56,869 bases of DNA, taken from positions 1 to 56,869 of the forward strand of contig NZ_JAKWJP010000009.1 of assembly GCF_022761035.1 (NCBI RefSeq). Reading direction: 5' to 3'. The number at the start of each line of letters is the position of its first letter. The stretch's first letter is position 1. Of this stretch, positions 43,211 to 51,952 are shown in pieces. The notes under the pieces were generated by a model. It saw only the letters and a program-made list of their open reading frames with translations, ran no database searches and was not told the origin of the DNA. Both the position numbers and the translations under genes were made by a program. This DNA is from Microbacterium sp. SS28. GTDB taxonomy: Bacteria; Actinomycetota; Actinomycetes; Actinomycetales; Microbacteriaceae.

Positions 43211-44425
43211 TCACAGTCGCTCGACGATCGTCGCGATGCCCATGCCGCCGCCGATGCAGAGCGTCGCGAGGCCGTAGCGGCCGCCCGTCCGCTCGAGGTC
43301 GTCGACGAGCGTGCCGAGGATCATCGCGCCGGTCGCGCCGAGCGGGTGCCCCATCGCGATGGCGCCGCCCGAGATGTTGGTCTGCGCGTGCGGGTAGTCG
43401 CCGAGGTCGCGCATGAGCCGCAGCGCGACTGCCGCGAACGCCTCGTTGATCTCGACGAGGTCGATGTCGCCGATGCCGAGCCCCGCCCGCTCGAGCGCGA
43501 CGCGCGAGGCGGGTCCGGGGCCCGTGAGCATGATCGTCGGCTCGGTCGAGACCACGCCGACCGAGACGATTCGCGCCCTCGGGGTGAGTCCGTGGCGCTC
43601 CCCCGCACGCTCGGATCCGACGATCACGAGGGCCGCGCCGTCCACGATGCCCGACGAGTTGCCCGCGTGGTGCACGTGGTCGATCGCCGCGACGTGCGGG
43701 TACTTCTCGAGCGCGACCTGGTCGAAGCCGGCCTGCTGTCCTATGCCCGCGAACGACGGCCGCAGCCCGGCGAGGGACGCGACGCTCGTGTCGGGGCGGA
43801 TCGTCTCGTCGTGGTCGAGGATCACGAGGCCGTTGCGGTCGACGACCGGCACGATCGAGCCGGCGAAGCGACCCTCGGCCCACGCCGCCGCTGCGCGCCG
43901 GTGCGACTCGGCGGCGAAGGCGTCGACGGCCTCGCGGTCGTAGCCCTCGATCGTGGCGATGAGGTCGGCACTGATGCCCTGCGGCACGAAGTCCGCCGCG
44001 AACGCGGTCTCGGGGTCCATCGCCCACGGTCCGCCGTCGCTGCCCATCGGCACACGGCTCATGGACTCGACGCCGCCGGCGACGACGAGGTCCTCCCAGC
44101 CCGATCGCACGCGCGCGGCCGCCTGATTGACCGCCTCGAGCCCCGAGCCGCAGAATCGGTTGAGCTGCACGCCCGGCACGCTGTCGGGGAGGCCCGCCGC
44201 GAGGGCGGCGGTCTTGGCGATGTCGGCGCCCTGGTCGCCGATCGGGGTGACGCAGCCCAGGACGACGTCGTCGATCCCGGCGACGTCGAATCCCGGATTC
44301 CGCTCCCGCAGCGCGTCGAACAGGCCCGTGACGAGCGACACGGGCTTGACCTCGTGCAGGCTCCCGGTCGCCTTGCCGCGCCCGCGCGGCGTGCGGACCG
44401 CATCGAAGATGAACGCTTCGGTCAT
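43211..44425 (-). CDS. Acetyl-CoA acyltransferase (thiolase)
   Basis: Thiolase of 404 residues, cleaving 3-oxoacyl-CoA. The nucleophile is in LNRFCGSGLEAVN (Cys about 88), the His in AIAMGHPLGATGA, and the second Cys in LCIGGGMGIA. The start TEAFIFDAVRTPRGRGK is typical of FadA-type enzymes. ATG 44425 overlaps the racemase gene stop by four bases. Together with the downstream FadB-like protein it makes the full beta-oxidation complex of this operon. Confidence 0.93.
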   Translation of the reverse strand: MTEAFIFDAVRTPRGRGKATGSLHEVKPVSLVTGLFDALRERNPGFDVAGIDDVVLGCVTPIGDQGADIAKTAALAAGLPDSVPGVQLNRFCGSGLEAVNQAAARVRSGWEDLVVAGGVESMSRVPMGSDGGPWAMDPETAFAADFVPQGISADLIATIEGYDREAVDAFAAESHRRAAAAWAEGRFAGSIVPVVDRNGLVILDHDETIRPDTSVASLAGLRPSFAGIGQQAGFDQVALEKYPHVAAIDHVHHAGNSSGIVDGAALVIVGSERAGERHGLTPRARIVSVGVVSTEPTIMLTGPGPASRVALERAGLGIGDIDLVEINEAFAAVALRLMRDLGDYPHAQTNISGGAIAMGHPLGATGAMILGTLVDDLERTGGRYGLATLCIGGGMGIATIVERL

Positions 44426-45564
44426 GACGACTCCTCGGATGAAGGTGTGTTGTTCCAGTCTGCGACGACTTCGGCGAGGTCGTCCGGTTCTGAGCGGGGA
44501 GGACGGATGCCGGGGGCCGGCGTCCGCGAGAAGCGGGGCGCCGGCGCCGCCTGCACGACGCCGTCGGCCTCGACGAGCGTGCCGCGCGCCGCGAGGTGCG
44601 GGTGGGACGCGGCTTCGCCGAGACGGAGGACAGGCGTGACGCACGCATCGGTGCCCTCGAACACCCGCGCCCACTCGTCGCGCGAGCGCGTGAGGAAGGC
44701 GCCGGCGAGGCGTGCACGCAGGGCGGGCCATGTCGAGGAGTCGTACTGGGATGCCGCGGCATCCCGTGCGTCGTCCCAGCCGAGTCTCTCGACGAGCTGC
44801 GCGAAGAAAGCGGGCTCGAGCGCGCCCACGGCGACATGGCCCCCGTCGGCGCACACGTAGGTCGCGTAGAAGGGGGCGCCGCCGTCGAGCAGGTTGGCGC
44901 CGCGGCGGTCCTGCCACTGGCGCGTGCCGCGCATCGACCACACGAGCTGCAGCAGTGACGCGACGCCGTCGACCATCGCGGCGTCGACGACCTGTCCACG
45001 GCCGCTCGTCGAGCGGGCGACGAGCGCCGCGAGGACTCCCGCGACGAGGTAGAGCGATCCGCCGCCGAAGTCGGCGAGCAGGTTGAGGGGGACCGGCGGG
45101 GGCTCGTCGGCGCGACCGAACGTCGCGAGCGCGCCGCTCAGCGCGAGGTAGTTGATGTCGTGGCCCGCCGTGTCGGCGAGCGGCCCGTCCTGCCCCCACC
45201 CCGTGATGCGGCCGAAGACGAGCCGAGGGTTGCGCGCGAGGGCTTCGTCGGGACCGACGCCCATGCGCTCGGCGACTCCGGGGCGGAAGCCGTCGATCAG
45301 GACGTCGGCGCGGTCGACGAGTCCCTGCAGCTGCGCGCGCTGCTCGGGATCGCGCGCATCGAGCTCGACGCGGCGCCGGCCGCGCAGCAGCTGGTCGCGC
45401 TGCGCGCCCTCGCCGACGCGCAGGACGGCGTCCGGCCGTTCGATGCGCACGACATCGGCGCCCCAATCGGCCAGCAGCATGGCGGCGTGCGGGCCGGGGC
45501 CGATCGCGCCGAGCTCGACGACCCGGATGCCCGCGAGCGGGCCCTCACCCGACGGCGGTGTCAT
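44422..45564 (-). CDS. Alpha-methylacyl-CoA racemase (family III CoA-transferase fold)
   Basis: The 380-residue protein belongs to the family III fold but carries the full racemase set: H135 in GHDINYLALSG, D165 in LLADFGGGS and E250 in VGALEPAFF, equivalent to H126, D156 and E241 of mycobacterial MCR. It therefore most likely epimerises 2-methylacyl-CoA thioesters so that an S-specific acyl-CoA dehydrogenase can use them. It overlaps the ligase gene by 20 bases and thiolase by four. Its presence implies a methyl-branched substrate. Confidence 0.9.
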   Translation of the reverse strand: MTPPSGEGPLAGIRVVELGAIGPGPHAAMLLADWGADVVRIERPDAVLRVGEGAQRDQLLRGRRRVELDARDPEQRAQLQGLVDRADVLIDGFRPGVAERMGVGPDEALARNPRLVFGRITGWGQDGPLADTAGHDINYLALSGALATFGRADEPPPVPLNLLADFGGGSLYLVAGVLAALVARSTSGRGQVVDAAMVDGVASLLQLVWSMRGTRQWQDRRGANLLDGGAPFYATYVCADGGHVAVGALEPAFFAQLVERLGWDDARDAAASQYDSSTWPALRARLAGAFLTRSRDEWARVFEGTDACVTPVLRLGEAASHPHLAARGTLVEADGVVQAAPAPRFSRTPAPGIRPPRSEPDDLAEVVADWNNTPSSEESS

Positions 45565-47386
45565 ACAGCCCCTCGATGCGTGTGCGCTCGGCGCGCTCGA
45601 CGACGCCCCGCTTGACCTTCATCGACGGCGTGAGGCCGCCCGTGTCGATCGCGAGGTCGGCGTCGAGGATCGACCAGCGCTTGATCGTCTCCCACTTGTT
45701 GAGGCGCGCGTTGAGCTGCTCGACGTACGACCCGACGAGCGCCTCGACCTCGGGCGTCCGCACGAGTTCGGCGTACGGCTTCGCGCCGAGACCGTTCTCG
45801 GCGCCCCACGCGGCGATCGCGTCGGGGTCGAGCGCGATGAGCGCGACGCAGTACGGATGCCCGTCGCCGAACACGAGGATCTGGCTCGCGTAGGGGCAGA
45901 GCGCCTTGAACGCGGCCTCGACGGAGCCGGGCACGACGATCTTGCCGCCGGAGGTCTTGATGAGGTCCTTGAGGCGTCCCGTGATCGTGAGGAAGCCTTC
46001 GGCGTCGAGCGAGCCCTGATCACCCGTGCGCAGCCAGCCGTCGGGTGTGAAGGCGGCCGCCGTCTCGGCGGGGAGATTGTGGTACCCGGCCATGATGTGC
46101 GGGCCGCGCAGCTCGATCTCCCCGTCCTCGCCGAGGCGCACCTCCGACCCCGGCAGCGCGCGGCCGACCGTGCCGAACTTGTTGTCGACGGGGCGACCGC
46201 AGAACGCCCCCGCGGCGGTCTCGGTCAGGCCGTAGCCCTCGACGATCAGGATGCCCGCGGCGTGGAACCATTCCGCGATCTCCTGGTTGAGCGGCGCCGA
46301 GCCCGAGATGAAGAAGCGCACGCGGCCGCCGAACCGCTCGCGCACCTTGCGGAAGACGAGCCGGTCGAAGAGGCCGTGCCGCAGGCGCAGCCCGAGCGGC
46401 ACCTTCGCACCCTCGCTCGTGAGCCGGTCATAGCGCGCACCCGCGGCGAACGCGGCGCGGAACAGCTTCGCCTTGACCCCGCCCTCGGCCTCGATCGTCG
46501 TCAGGATGCGGCCGTACGCCTTCTCGAAGATGCGGGGCGCCGCACCCATGAAGGTGGGCTTGACGACCGCGAGGTTCTCGATGATCCGCTCGACCCGGCC
46601 GTCGATCGCCGAAGCGAAGCCGACCGCGAGCTGCGCCGAGAGGATCACCTTGCCGAACGAGTGCGACATCGGCAGCCACAGGAAGTTGAGGTCGTCGAGG
46701 CGCAGGAACCCGAGCGCCTTGAGCGCCTCCCCCTCGTACACCCAGGCCCGCTGCGTGAGGCGAACGCCCTTCGGGCGGCCCGTCGTGCCGGACGTGTAGA
46801 TGAGGGTCGCGAGCGCATCCGGGGGGATCGCGTCGGTCGCACGGGTGACGGATGCCGCATCCTGCTCGAGCAGCGCGCGCCCGCGCTCGCGCAGGGCGGC
46901 GAGGCTGAGCGTGCCGTCGGTCGCGGTGCCGGCGGGCGCGGCATCCATCATGATGACCTGCTCGATGCCCGCGAGCGTCTCGGGGTGGGCGCGCAGCTTC
47001 TCGAGCTGCGCCGCGTCCTCGACGACGACGAACCGGCAGTCCGCGTCGTCGAGGATGTACGCGGCGTCGTCGGCGGACGTCGTGGGATAGACGGTCGTCG
47101 TCGCTCCCCCCGCGCTCAGGATGCCCAGATCGCAGAGGATCCACTCATAGCGCGTGCCCGCGATGATGCCGACGCGGTCCTCGGGGGCGAGGCCGAGCGC
47201 GAGCAGCCCCGCCGCGACCTCGGCGACGTCGCGCGCCGCTTCGCGCCACGTGACCGAGGTCCACGAGCCGCTCACGAGGTGGCGGTAGGCCTCGGCGTCG
47301 GGCGTGAGATCGACGCGCCGCCTCAGCGCGACGGCGAGGTTGGGCGGGAGGTCCTCGAGGAAACGGGTGTCGATCGGCTGTGCCAT
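45545..47386 (-). CDS. AMP-dependent long-chain acyl-CoA ligase
   Basis: Adenylate-forming ligase of 613 residues that activates a carboxylic acid to its CoA thioester. The AMP motif is LIYTSGTTGRPKGVRL; also visible are LPMSHSFGK, VEGYGLTETAAG, GWLRTGDQG and the hinge region ITGRLKDLIKTSGGK. The layout is that of long-chain (FadD15-like) ligases with the extended N-terminus. ATG 47386 has AAGGAG five bases upstream. Confidence 0.92.
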   Translation of the reverse strand: MAQPIDTRFLEDLPPNLAVALRRRVDLTPDAEAYRHLVSGSWTSVTWREAARDVAEVAAGLLALGLAPEDRVGIIAGTRYEWILCDLGILSAGGATTTVYPTTSADDAAYILDDADCRFVVVEDAAQLEKLRAHPETLAGIEQVIMMDAAPAGTATDGTLSLAALRERGRALLEQDAASVTRATDAIPPDALATLIYTSGTTGRPKGVRLTQRAWVYEGEALKALGFLRLDDLNFLWLPMSHSFGKVILSAQLAVGFASAIDGRVERIIENLAVVKPTFMGAAPRIFEKAYGRILTTIEAEGGVKAKLFRAAFAAGARYDRLTSEGAKVPLGLRLRHGLFDRLVFRKVRERFGGRVRFFISGSAPLNQEIAEWFHAAGILIVEGYGLTETAAGAFCGRPVDNKFGTVGRALPGSEVRLGEDGEIELRGPHIMAGYHNLPAETAAAFTPDGWLRTGDQGSLDAEGFLTITGRLKDLIKTSGGKIVVPGSVEAAFKALCPYASQILVFGDGHPYCVALIALDPDAIAAWGAENGLGAKPYAELVRTPEVEALVGSYVEQLNARLNKWETIKRWSILDADLAIDTGGLTPSMKVKRGVVERAERTRIEGLYDTAVG

Positions 47387-47424
47387 GTCACTCCTTCGTG
47401 ATCGGCGGGGATGGATGCCGCGGC

Positions 47425-48588
47425 TCAGCGCCGGGCGTAGCGGGCGGCCTGCTCGCGGCCGATGATCTCCTTCATGATCTCGGTCGTGCCGCCGTAGATG
47501 GTCTGCACGCGGGCGTCGCGGAACGCGCGGGCGATGGGGTACTCGAGCATGTAGCCGAAGCCGCCGAACAGCTGCAGGCAGCGGCTCGTGGCCCGCACCT
47601 GCAGCTCGGAGGTCCACCACTTCGCCTTCGACGCCTCGACCGCCGTGAGCTCGCCCAGGTTGAGGGCGAGCGCCGCCTTCTCGACGTACGCGCGGGCGAT
47701 GTCGCACTCGGTCTCGAGCTCGGCGAGCACGAACCGCGTGTTCTGGAAGTCGCCGATCGGCTGGCCGAAGGCCGTGCGCGAGTGCACGTACTCGAGCGTC
47801 CAGCGGACGGCAGCCTCGGATGCCGCGACGGCGGCCGCCGCGATCGACAGGCGCTCGCGGGGCAGGCGCTCCATGAGGTACCGCATCGCCATGCCCTCCT
47901 GGCCGAGGATGCGATCCGCCGTGAGGCGCACGCCGTCGAAGAAGAGCTCGGCGGTGTCCTGCGCGTCGAGGCCGACCTTCTCGAGCTGCCGGCCGCGGGT
48001 GAAGCCCGCGTCGGACTGCTCGACGACGAAGAGCGTGAACCCGCGCGACCCCGCCTCGGCGTCGGTGCGCGCGACGACGATCACGAGCCCCGCGTGCATG
48101 CCGCTCGAGATGAAGGTCTTCGCACCCGAGAGCACCCAGTCGTCGCCGTCGCGCACCGCCGTCGTGCGGATGCCCTGCAGATCGCTGCCGGTGCCAGGCT
48201 CGGTCATCGCGATCGCGCCGATGAGCTCGCCCGCCGCCATCGCGGGCAGCCAGCGCTGCTTCTGCTCGTCGGTCGCGAGGTCGAGGAGGTACGGGATGAC
48301 GATGTCGTCCTGCAGTCCGAGGCCGACCCCGAACGAGGTCGTGTTCGTGCGGGCGATCTCCTCCGCGACGACGAAGCGGTAGCGGTAGTCGGGCTCGCCG
48401 CCCCCGCCGTACTCCTCGGGCACCGCGAGTCCCATGAGCCCCGCGGCGGCGGCCGAGGTCCAGACCTCGGCCGGGATGCCGTGCGCGGCCTCCCATTCGC
48501 CGTGGTGCGGCTCGACCTCGCGACGCAGGAACTCCGCGACGCTCGCGCGGTACGCCTCGTGGTCTTCGGTGTAGAACGTGCTTCTCAT
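47425..48588 (-). CDS. Acyl-CoA dehydrogenase
   Basis: FAD-dependent acyl-CoA dehydrogenase of 387 residues, first oxidative step of beta-oxidation. AIAMTEPGTGSDLQGIRTTA (FAD region), FGQPIGDFQNTRF, and the C-terminal LFGGFGYMLEYP and IYGGTTEIMKEIIGR are classical signatures; the Glu in YGGTTE is the likely base. Its start overlaps the hydrolase gene stop by four bases; a 38-base gap separates it from the ligase gene. Confidence 0.93.
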   Translation of the reverse strand: MRSTFYTEDHEAYRASVAEFLRREVEPHHGEWEAAHGIPAEVWTSAAAAGLMGLAVPEEYGGGGEPDYRYRFVVAEEIARTNTTSFGVGLGLQDDIVIPYLLDLATDEQKQRWLPAMAAGELIGAIAMTEPGTGSDLQGIRTTAVRDGDDWVLSGAKTFISSGMHAGLVIVVARTDAEAGSRGFTLFVVEQSDAGFTRGRQLEKVGLDAQDTAELFFDGVRLTADRILGQEGMAMRYLMERLPRERLSIAAAAVAASEAAVRWTLEYVHSRTAFGQPIGDFQNTRFVLAELETECDIARAYVEKAALALNLGELTAVEASKAKWWTSELQVRATSRCLQLFGGFGYMLEYPIARAFRDARVQTIYGGTTEIMKEIIGREQAARYARR

Positions 48589-49433
48589 GCGGTGTGCTCC
48601 GGGGTGGGGGTGCTCGACAGGCCCGGGGACGCGAAGGGCCGGGCGGGAGGTGACGGGGGCGCGGCGAGGATCGCCGCGGCGGTGCGGTCGGGGGCGTCCG
48701 AGAACGGGATGTGCCCGCAGCCGCCCAGCAGGAGGTGCCGCGCGTGCGGCCACGCGCGGCGCGCGCGCTGCGGCTGCGTGAGCCCCCACAGCAGCACGTC
48801 GCGACGGCCCCACACGATCGTGGCGGGCACTCTCCGCGCCTCGGGGACCATGCCCTGCGTGCGGAACGCGGTGCGCGCGGGCTCGAAGCCGCGGCTCGCG
48901 GCGAGCGCGTGCAGGTCGGAGATCGCGTCGTCGGGATTCACCCGCGTCGGGCGGCCGTTGGTGACGGCGAGCAGCGCGGCGCGTGCGGGGCGCGTGCGCA
49001 GCGCCCGCGCGAGCGGACCCGGGAACGTCTCGGCCGCGACCCGCAGCAGACGGAGCATCCCGCGACCCCACCGGCGCTCGGGCTCGTTCCAGAACCCGAT
49101 CGGCGCGAACGCCGTGACACGGCCTGCGAAGCCGCGGCGCGCGAGCTCGAGCGCGATGCCGCCGCCCATCGAGAACCCGACGACGTGCGGTGCGCGGATG
49201 CCGCGCCGGCTCAGTTCGGCCGAGACCCAGTCCGCGAGCCCGCCCAGGCTCATGTCGGCGAGCGGCTCGTCGGCGCGCGCGCCGAACCCCGGGAGGTCCA
49301 GCGCGAGCACGCGATGCTCCCGTTCGAGCGCGGGGAGGATCGGCGTGAACGCCTGCCAGCGACTGCCGAGACCGTGCAGCAGGACGAGGTCGGGACCGCT
49401 GCCCGCCGCATGCTCGCCGGGGATCGAGGTCAT
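48585..49433 (-). CDS. Alpha/beta hydrolase
   Basis: Esterase or lactonase-like alpha/beta hydrolase of 282 residues. The oxyanion region is LLHGLGSRWQAF, the nucleophile elbow VVGFSMGGGIALELA (Ser in G-F-S-M-G), the acid VWGRRDVLL and the His GGCGHIPFSDAP. It lies between a GMC oxidoreductase and an acyl-CoA dehydrogenase and overlaps each by four bases. In this cluster the natural role is to open the ester or lactone made by the Baeyer-Villiger enzyme; that is inferred from context. Confidence 0.86.
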   Translation of the reverse strand: MTSIPGEHAAGSGPDLVLLHGLGSRWQAFTPILPALEREHRVLALDLPGFGARADEPLADMSLGGLADWVSAELSRRGIRAPHVVGFSMGGGIALELARRGFAGRVTAFAPIGFWNEPERRWGRGMLRLLRVAAETFPGPLARALRTRPARAALLAVTNGRPTRVNPDDAISDLHALAASRGFEPARTAFRTQGMVPEARRVPATIVWGRRDVLLWGLTQPQRARRAWPHARHLLLGGCGHIPFSDAPDRTAAAILAAPPSPPARPFASPGLSSTPTPEHTA

Positions 49434-51220
49434 GCCGCCGCCTCGGAAGCGGCATCGGCGGCGTCCGGGCCGGCCGTGGCCGCGGTCTCCGGAGCGGCAT
49501 CCCGAATCGACGCCTGCGCACCCGGCTTCGCGGCACCCGGCCGCACAATCGGCAGCGGGAGCCGCAGCGCACCGGGGGCGGACAAGGGGACGACGGGATG
49601 CCGCGGTGCGACGGCGTCGATGCGCTGGTAGGCGGCGCCGAGCGGGGGCCGCGTGTCGGCGTCGCCCTTGTTGGGCCACAGCGCCATGGCGCGCTCTGCC
49701 TGCGCCGTGATCGTGAGGGACGGGTTGACGCCGAGGTTCGCCGTGACGGCGGATCCGTCCGCGACGTGCAGGCCGTCGTACCCGAAGACGCGCTGGTACG
49801 GGTCGAGCACGCCCTCGGTGATCGAGGTGCCGATCGAGCAGCCGCCGATGAAGTGGGCCGTCAGAGGGATGCCGATGAGGTCGGCCGACGAGCCGCCTGC
49901 CAGCCCGTCGACGCGCTTCGCGAGATCGCGCGCGATGCGGTGGCCCGTCGGGATCCACTCGGGGTTGGGCTCGCCGCGGCCCTGCCGCGTCGTCATTCGC
50001 CGCCCGAAGAGCCCGCGCGTGAGGTAGGTCGTGAGCGAGTTGTCGAGCGACTGCATCACGAGGACGAGGAGCGACTGCTCGGCCCAGCGCGGCACGGCGT
50101 GCAGCCGCGCCGCGGCGCGGAACCCGAGCCGTCGGTAGGTGCGCAGGGCGGCGCGCCAGCGCGGGAGGCCCTCGACGGGATCGACGAGGTGCGCGTTGAG
50201 GAGGGCGAGCAGGCTCGACCCGCGGCCGTAGCGCACGGGCTCGACGTGCGTCTGCGGATCGGGGTGGAACGACGACGTGATCGCGGTGCCGGGCGTGACG
50301 TCCGCGTCCTTCGCCGACAGCCGCGCCGACAGGACGGCCTCGGAGTTGGTGCGGCTGAGCTCGCCGAGCCGGGGTGAGAGGCGCGGAAGTGATCCCGCGC
50401 GAAGGCGGTGCAGGAGCCGCTGCGTGCCCAGGGCGTTCGCCGCGAAGACGACGTGGGTCGCCGTGAACGTGTGGCGGCGCAGCGGATTGCCCGTCGCGTG
50501 CGTCGTGACGGCGTACCTTCCGCCGCGGGCGGGCTTCACGTCCGTCGCGGTCGTCAGGGGATGGATGACGGCGCCCGCGCCCTCGGCGAGGTGCAGGTAG
50601 TTCTTGTCCACGGTGTTCTTGGCGTTGTACCGGCATCCCGTCATGCACGCGCCGCACTCCCTGCAGCCCGTTCGCGCGGGACCGGCTCCGCCGAAGAACG
50701 GATCCGGGCTCTCGATGCCCGGGCCCTCGCCGAAGAAGACCCCGATCTCAGCCGCGTGGAACGTGTCCTCGGCGCCGAGGTCGCGTGCGACATCCCGCAG
50801 CAGCCCGTCGGCGAGTGTGTCGGCGTGAGCCGTCGTGACCCCCAGCATGCGCTTCGCCTGGTCGTAGTACGGAGCGAGTTCGCTCTGCCAGTCCGTGATG
50901 TGCGCCCACTGCGGGTCGCGGTAGAAGTCTTCGAGCGGCTCGTAGAGCGTGTTGGCGTAGACGAGCGAGCCGCCGCCGACACCCGTCCCGCTCGCGATCA
51001 GCACGTTGCGCAGGAGAGTCAGGCGCATGATGCCGAAGCAGCGCGCCGCGGGAAGCCACAGGTAGCGCCGCACGCGCCACGACGTCTCGGGCAGCTCGCC
51101 GTCGCGGAACCGCCGGCCCGCCTCCACGACGCCGACGCGGTAGCCCTTCTCTGTGAGGCGCAGTGCGGCGACGCCCCCGCCGAAGCCGGAGCCGATCACC
51201 AGGACGTCGTAGTCGGTCAC
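49430..51220 (-). CDS. GMC-family FAD oxidoreductase (cholesterol oxidase-like) with Cys cluster
   Basis: FAD-dependent alcohol oxidase or dehydrogenase of 596 residues. The N-terminal FAD motif is YDVLVIGSGFGGGVAALRL, the GMC loop is IASGTGVGGGSLVYAN, and the C-terminal region has LTAHFIGGCSIGT and LHVADGSAVTANLGVNPSLT. A cluster C-x2-C-x2-C-x3-C (about 186-196, TGCRECGACMTGC) suggests a bound iron-sulfur or metal centre. GTG 51220 is chosen because TATGCT (51233-51228) lies seven bases upstream with TTGGCA 17 bases further; ATG 51238 is an alternative. It is the first gene of the leftward operon. The C-terminal 50 residues are Ala/Pro-rich. Confidence 0.88.
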   Translation of the reverse strand: MTDYDVLVIGSGFGGGVAALRLTEKGYRVGVVEAGRRFRDGELPETSWRVRRYLWLPAARCFGIMRLTLLRNVLIASGTGVGGGSLVYANTLYEPLEDFYRDPQWAHITDWQSELAPYYDQAKRMLGVTTAHADTLADGLLRDVARDLGAEDTFHAAEIGVFFGEGPGIESPDPFFGGAGPARTGCRECGACMTGCRYNAKNTVDKNYLHLAEGAGAVIHPLTTATDVKPARGGRYAVTTHATGNPLRRHTFTATHVVFAANALGTQRLLHRLRAGSLPRLSPRLGELSRTNSEAVLSARLSAKDADVTPGTAITSSFHPDPQTHVEPVRYGRGSSLLALLNAHLVDPVEGLPRWRAALRTYRRLGFRAAARLHAVPRWAEQSLLVLVMQSLDNSLTTYLTRGLFGRRMTTRQGRGEPNPEWIPTGHRIARDLAKRVDGLAGGSSADLIGIPLTAHFIGGCSIGTSITEGVLDPYQRVFGYDGLHVADGSAVTANLGVNPSLTITAQAERAMALWPNKGDADTRPPLGAAYQRIDAVAPRHPVVPLSAPGALRLPLPIVRPGAAKPGAQASIRDAAPETAATAGPDAADAASEAAA

Positions 51221-51238
51221 GGGACCGAGCATAGGCAT

Positions 51239-51259
51239 CTATTGACACTCTGCCAATAG
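51239..51259. promoter_or_regulatory. TetR-type operator shared by GMC operon and tetR
   Basis: A 21-bp imperfect palindrome of the form CTATTGnCAnnnTGnCAATAG lies between the divergent starts. It covers TTGGCA (51256-51251), the -35 box of the leftward operon (17-bp spacer to TATGCT), and TTGACA (51243-51248), the apparent -35 box on the plus strand for tetR. The TTGnCA...TGnCAA form is common for TetR-family sites, and the tetR gene starts 19 bases away. Binding here would silence both directions. Confidence 0.75.
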
Positions 51260-51277
51260 GCGGCGCACACTCGACGC

Positions 51278-51952
51278 GTGGCAGATTCGACGCGCACGCG
51301 CCTGACCCCCGAGGAGCGGCGACTCCAGATCATCGACGCGGCTCGCCGGCTGTACCGCGAGCGGCGGTACGACGACGTCTCGATGGAGGACCTCGCCGCC
51401 GAGGCGGGCGTCGCGCGGGGCCTGCTGCACCACTACTTCGGCTCGAAGCGCGAGCTCTTCCTCGCCGTCATGACGCAGTCGGTGCGCCTCCCCGTCGGCG
51501 AGCTGCCCGAGCTCGAGGGCCGGCCGCTCGACGAGCGCGCGCACCTCACGATCTCGTGGATCCTCGACGGCGCGGCGGCGTACGGACAGGAGTGGGTCAA
51601 CGCCGCGGGGGCCGAAGGACTGCACGGCGACGGCGATGTGCAGGCGCTCGTCGACGTCGCCGACGACCGGGCCGCGCGGTTCATGCTCGAGGCGCTCGGG
51701 ATGCCGGACGACGACGCCCTCCGCGCGCGGCTGCGTCCCGTCGCGCCGTTCCTCAAGGCGCTGTGCCGCGAATGGCTGCTGCGCGAGACGCTCGGCCGCG
51801 CCGACGTCCTCGACCTCTCGACGGCCGCCGTCCTGCGCGCCGTCGCGCCTTCGGCGGTCGCGACGACGGCCGCGGCGCCGGCTGCCGCCGCGCCCGGCCC
51901 CAGCGGATCCCGCGCCGCCGCGCCCGGCCCCGTCGTTCCCGCGGAGGCATGA
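51278..51952 (+). CDS. TetR-family transcriptional repressor
   Basis: Regulator of 224 residues. The HTH is in about 10-60 (RRLQIIDAARRLYRERRYDD, SMEDLAAEAGVARGLLHHYFGSK, split here), followed by an all-helical ligand domain and a Pro/Ala-rich disordered tail of about 40 residues. GTG 51278 has CACACT six bases before it, a weak leaderless box. The stop overlaps the start of the Baeyer-Villiger gene (ATGATG), so the two form an operon. It most probably controls the divergent catabolic operon through the shared palindrome. Confidence 0.88.
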   Translation: MADSTRTRLTPEERRLQIIDAARRLYRERRYDDVSMEDLAAEAGVARGLLHHYFGSKRELFLAVMTQSVRLPVGELPELEGRPLDERAHLTISWILDGAAAYGQEWVNAAGAEGLHGDGDVQALVDVADDRAARFMLEALGMPDDDALRARLRPVAPFLKALCREWLLRETLGRADVLDLSTAAVLRAVAPSAVATTAAAPAAAAPGPSGSRAAAPGPVVPAEA

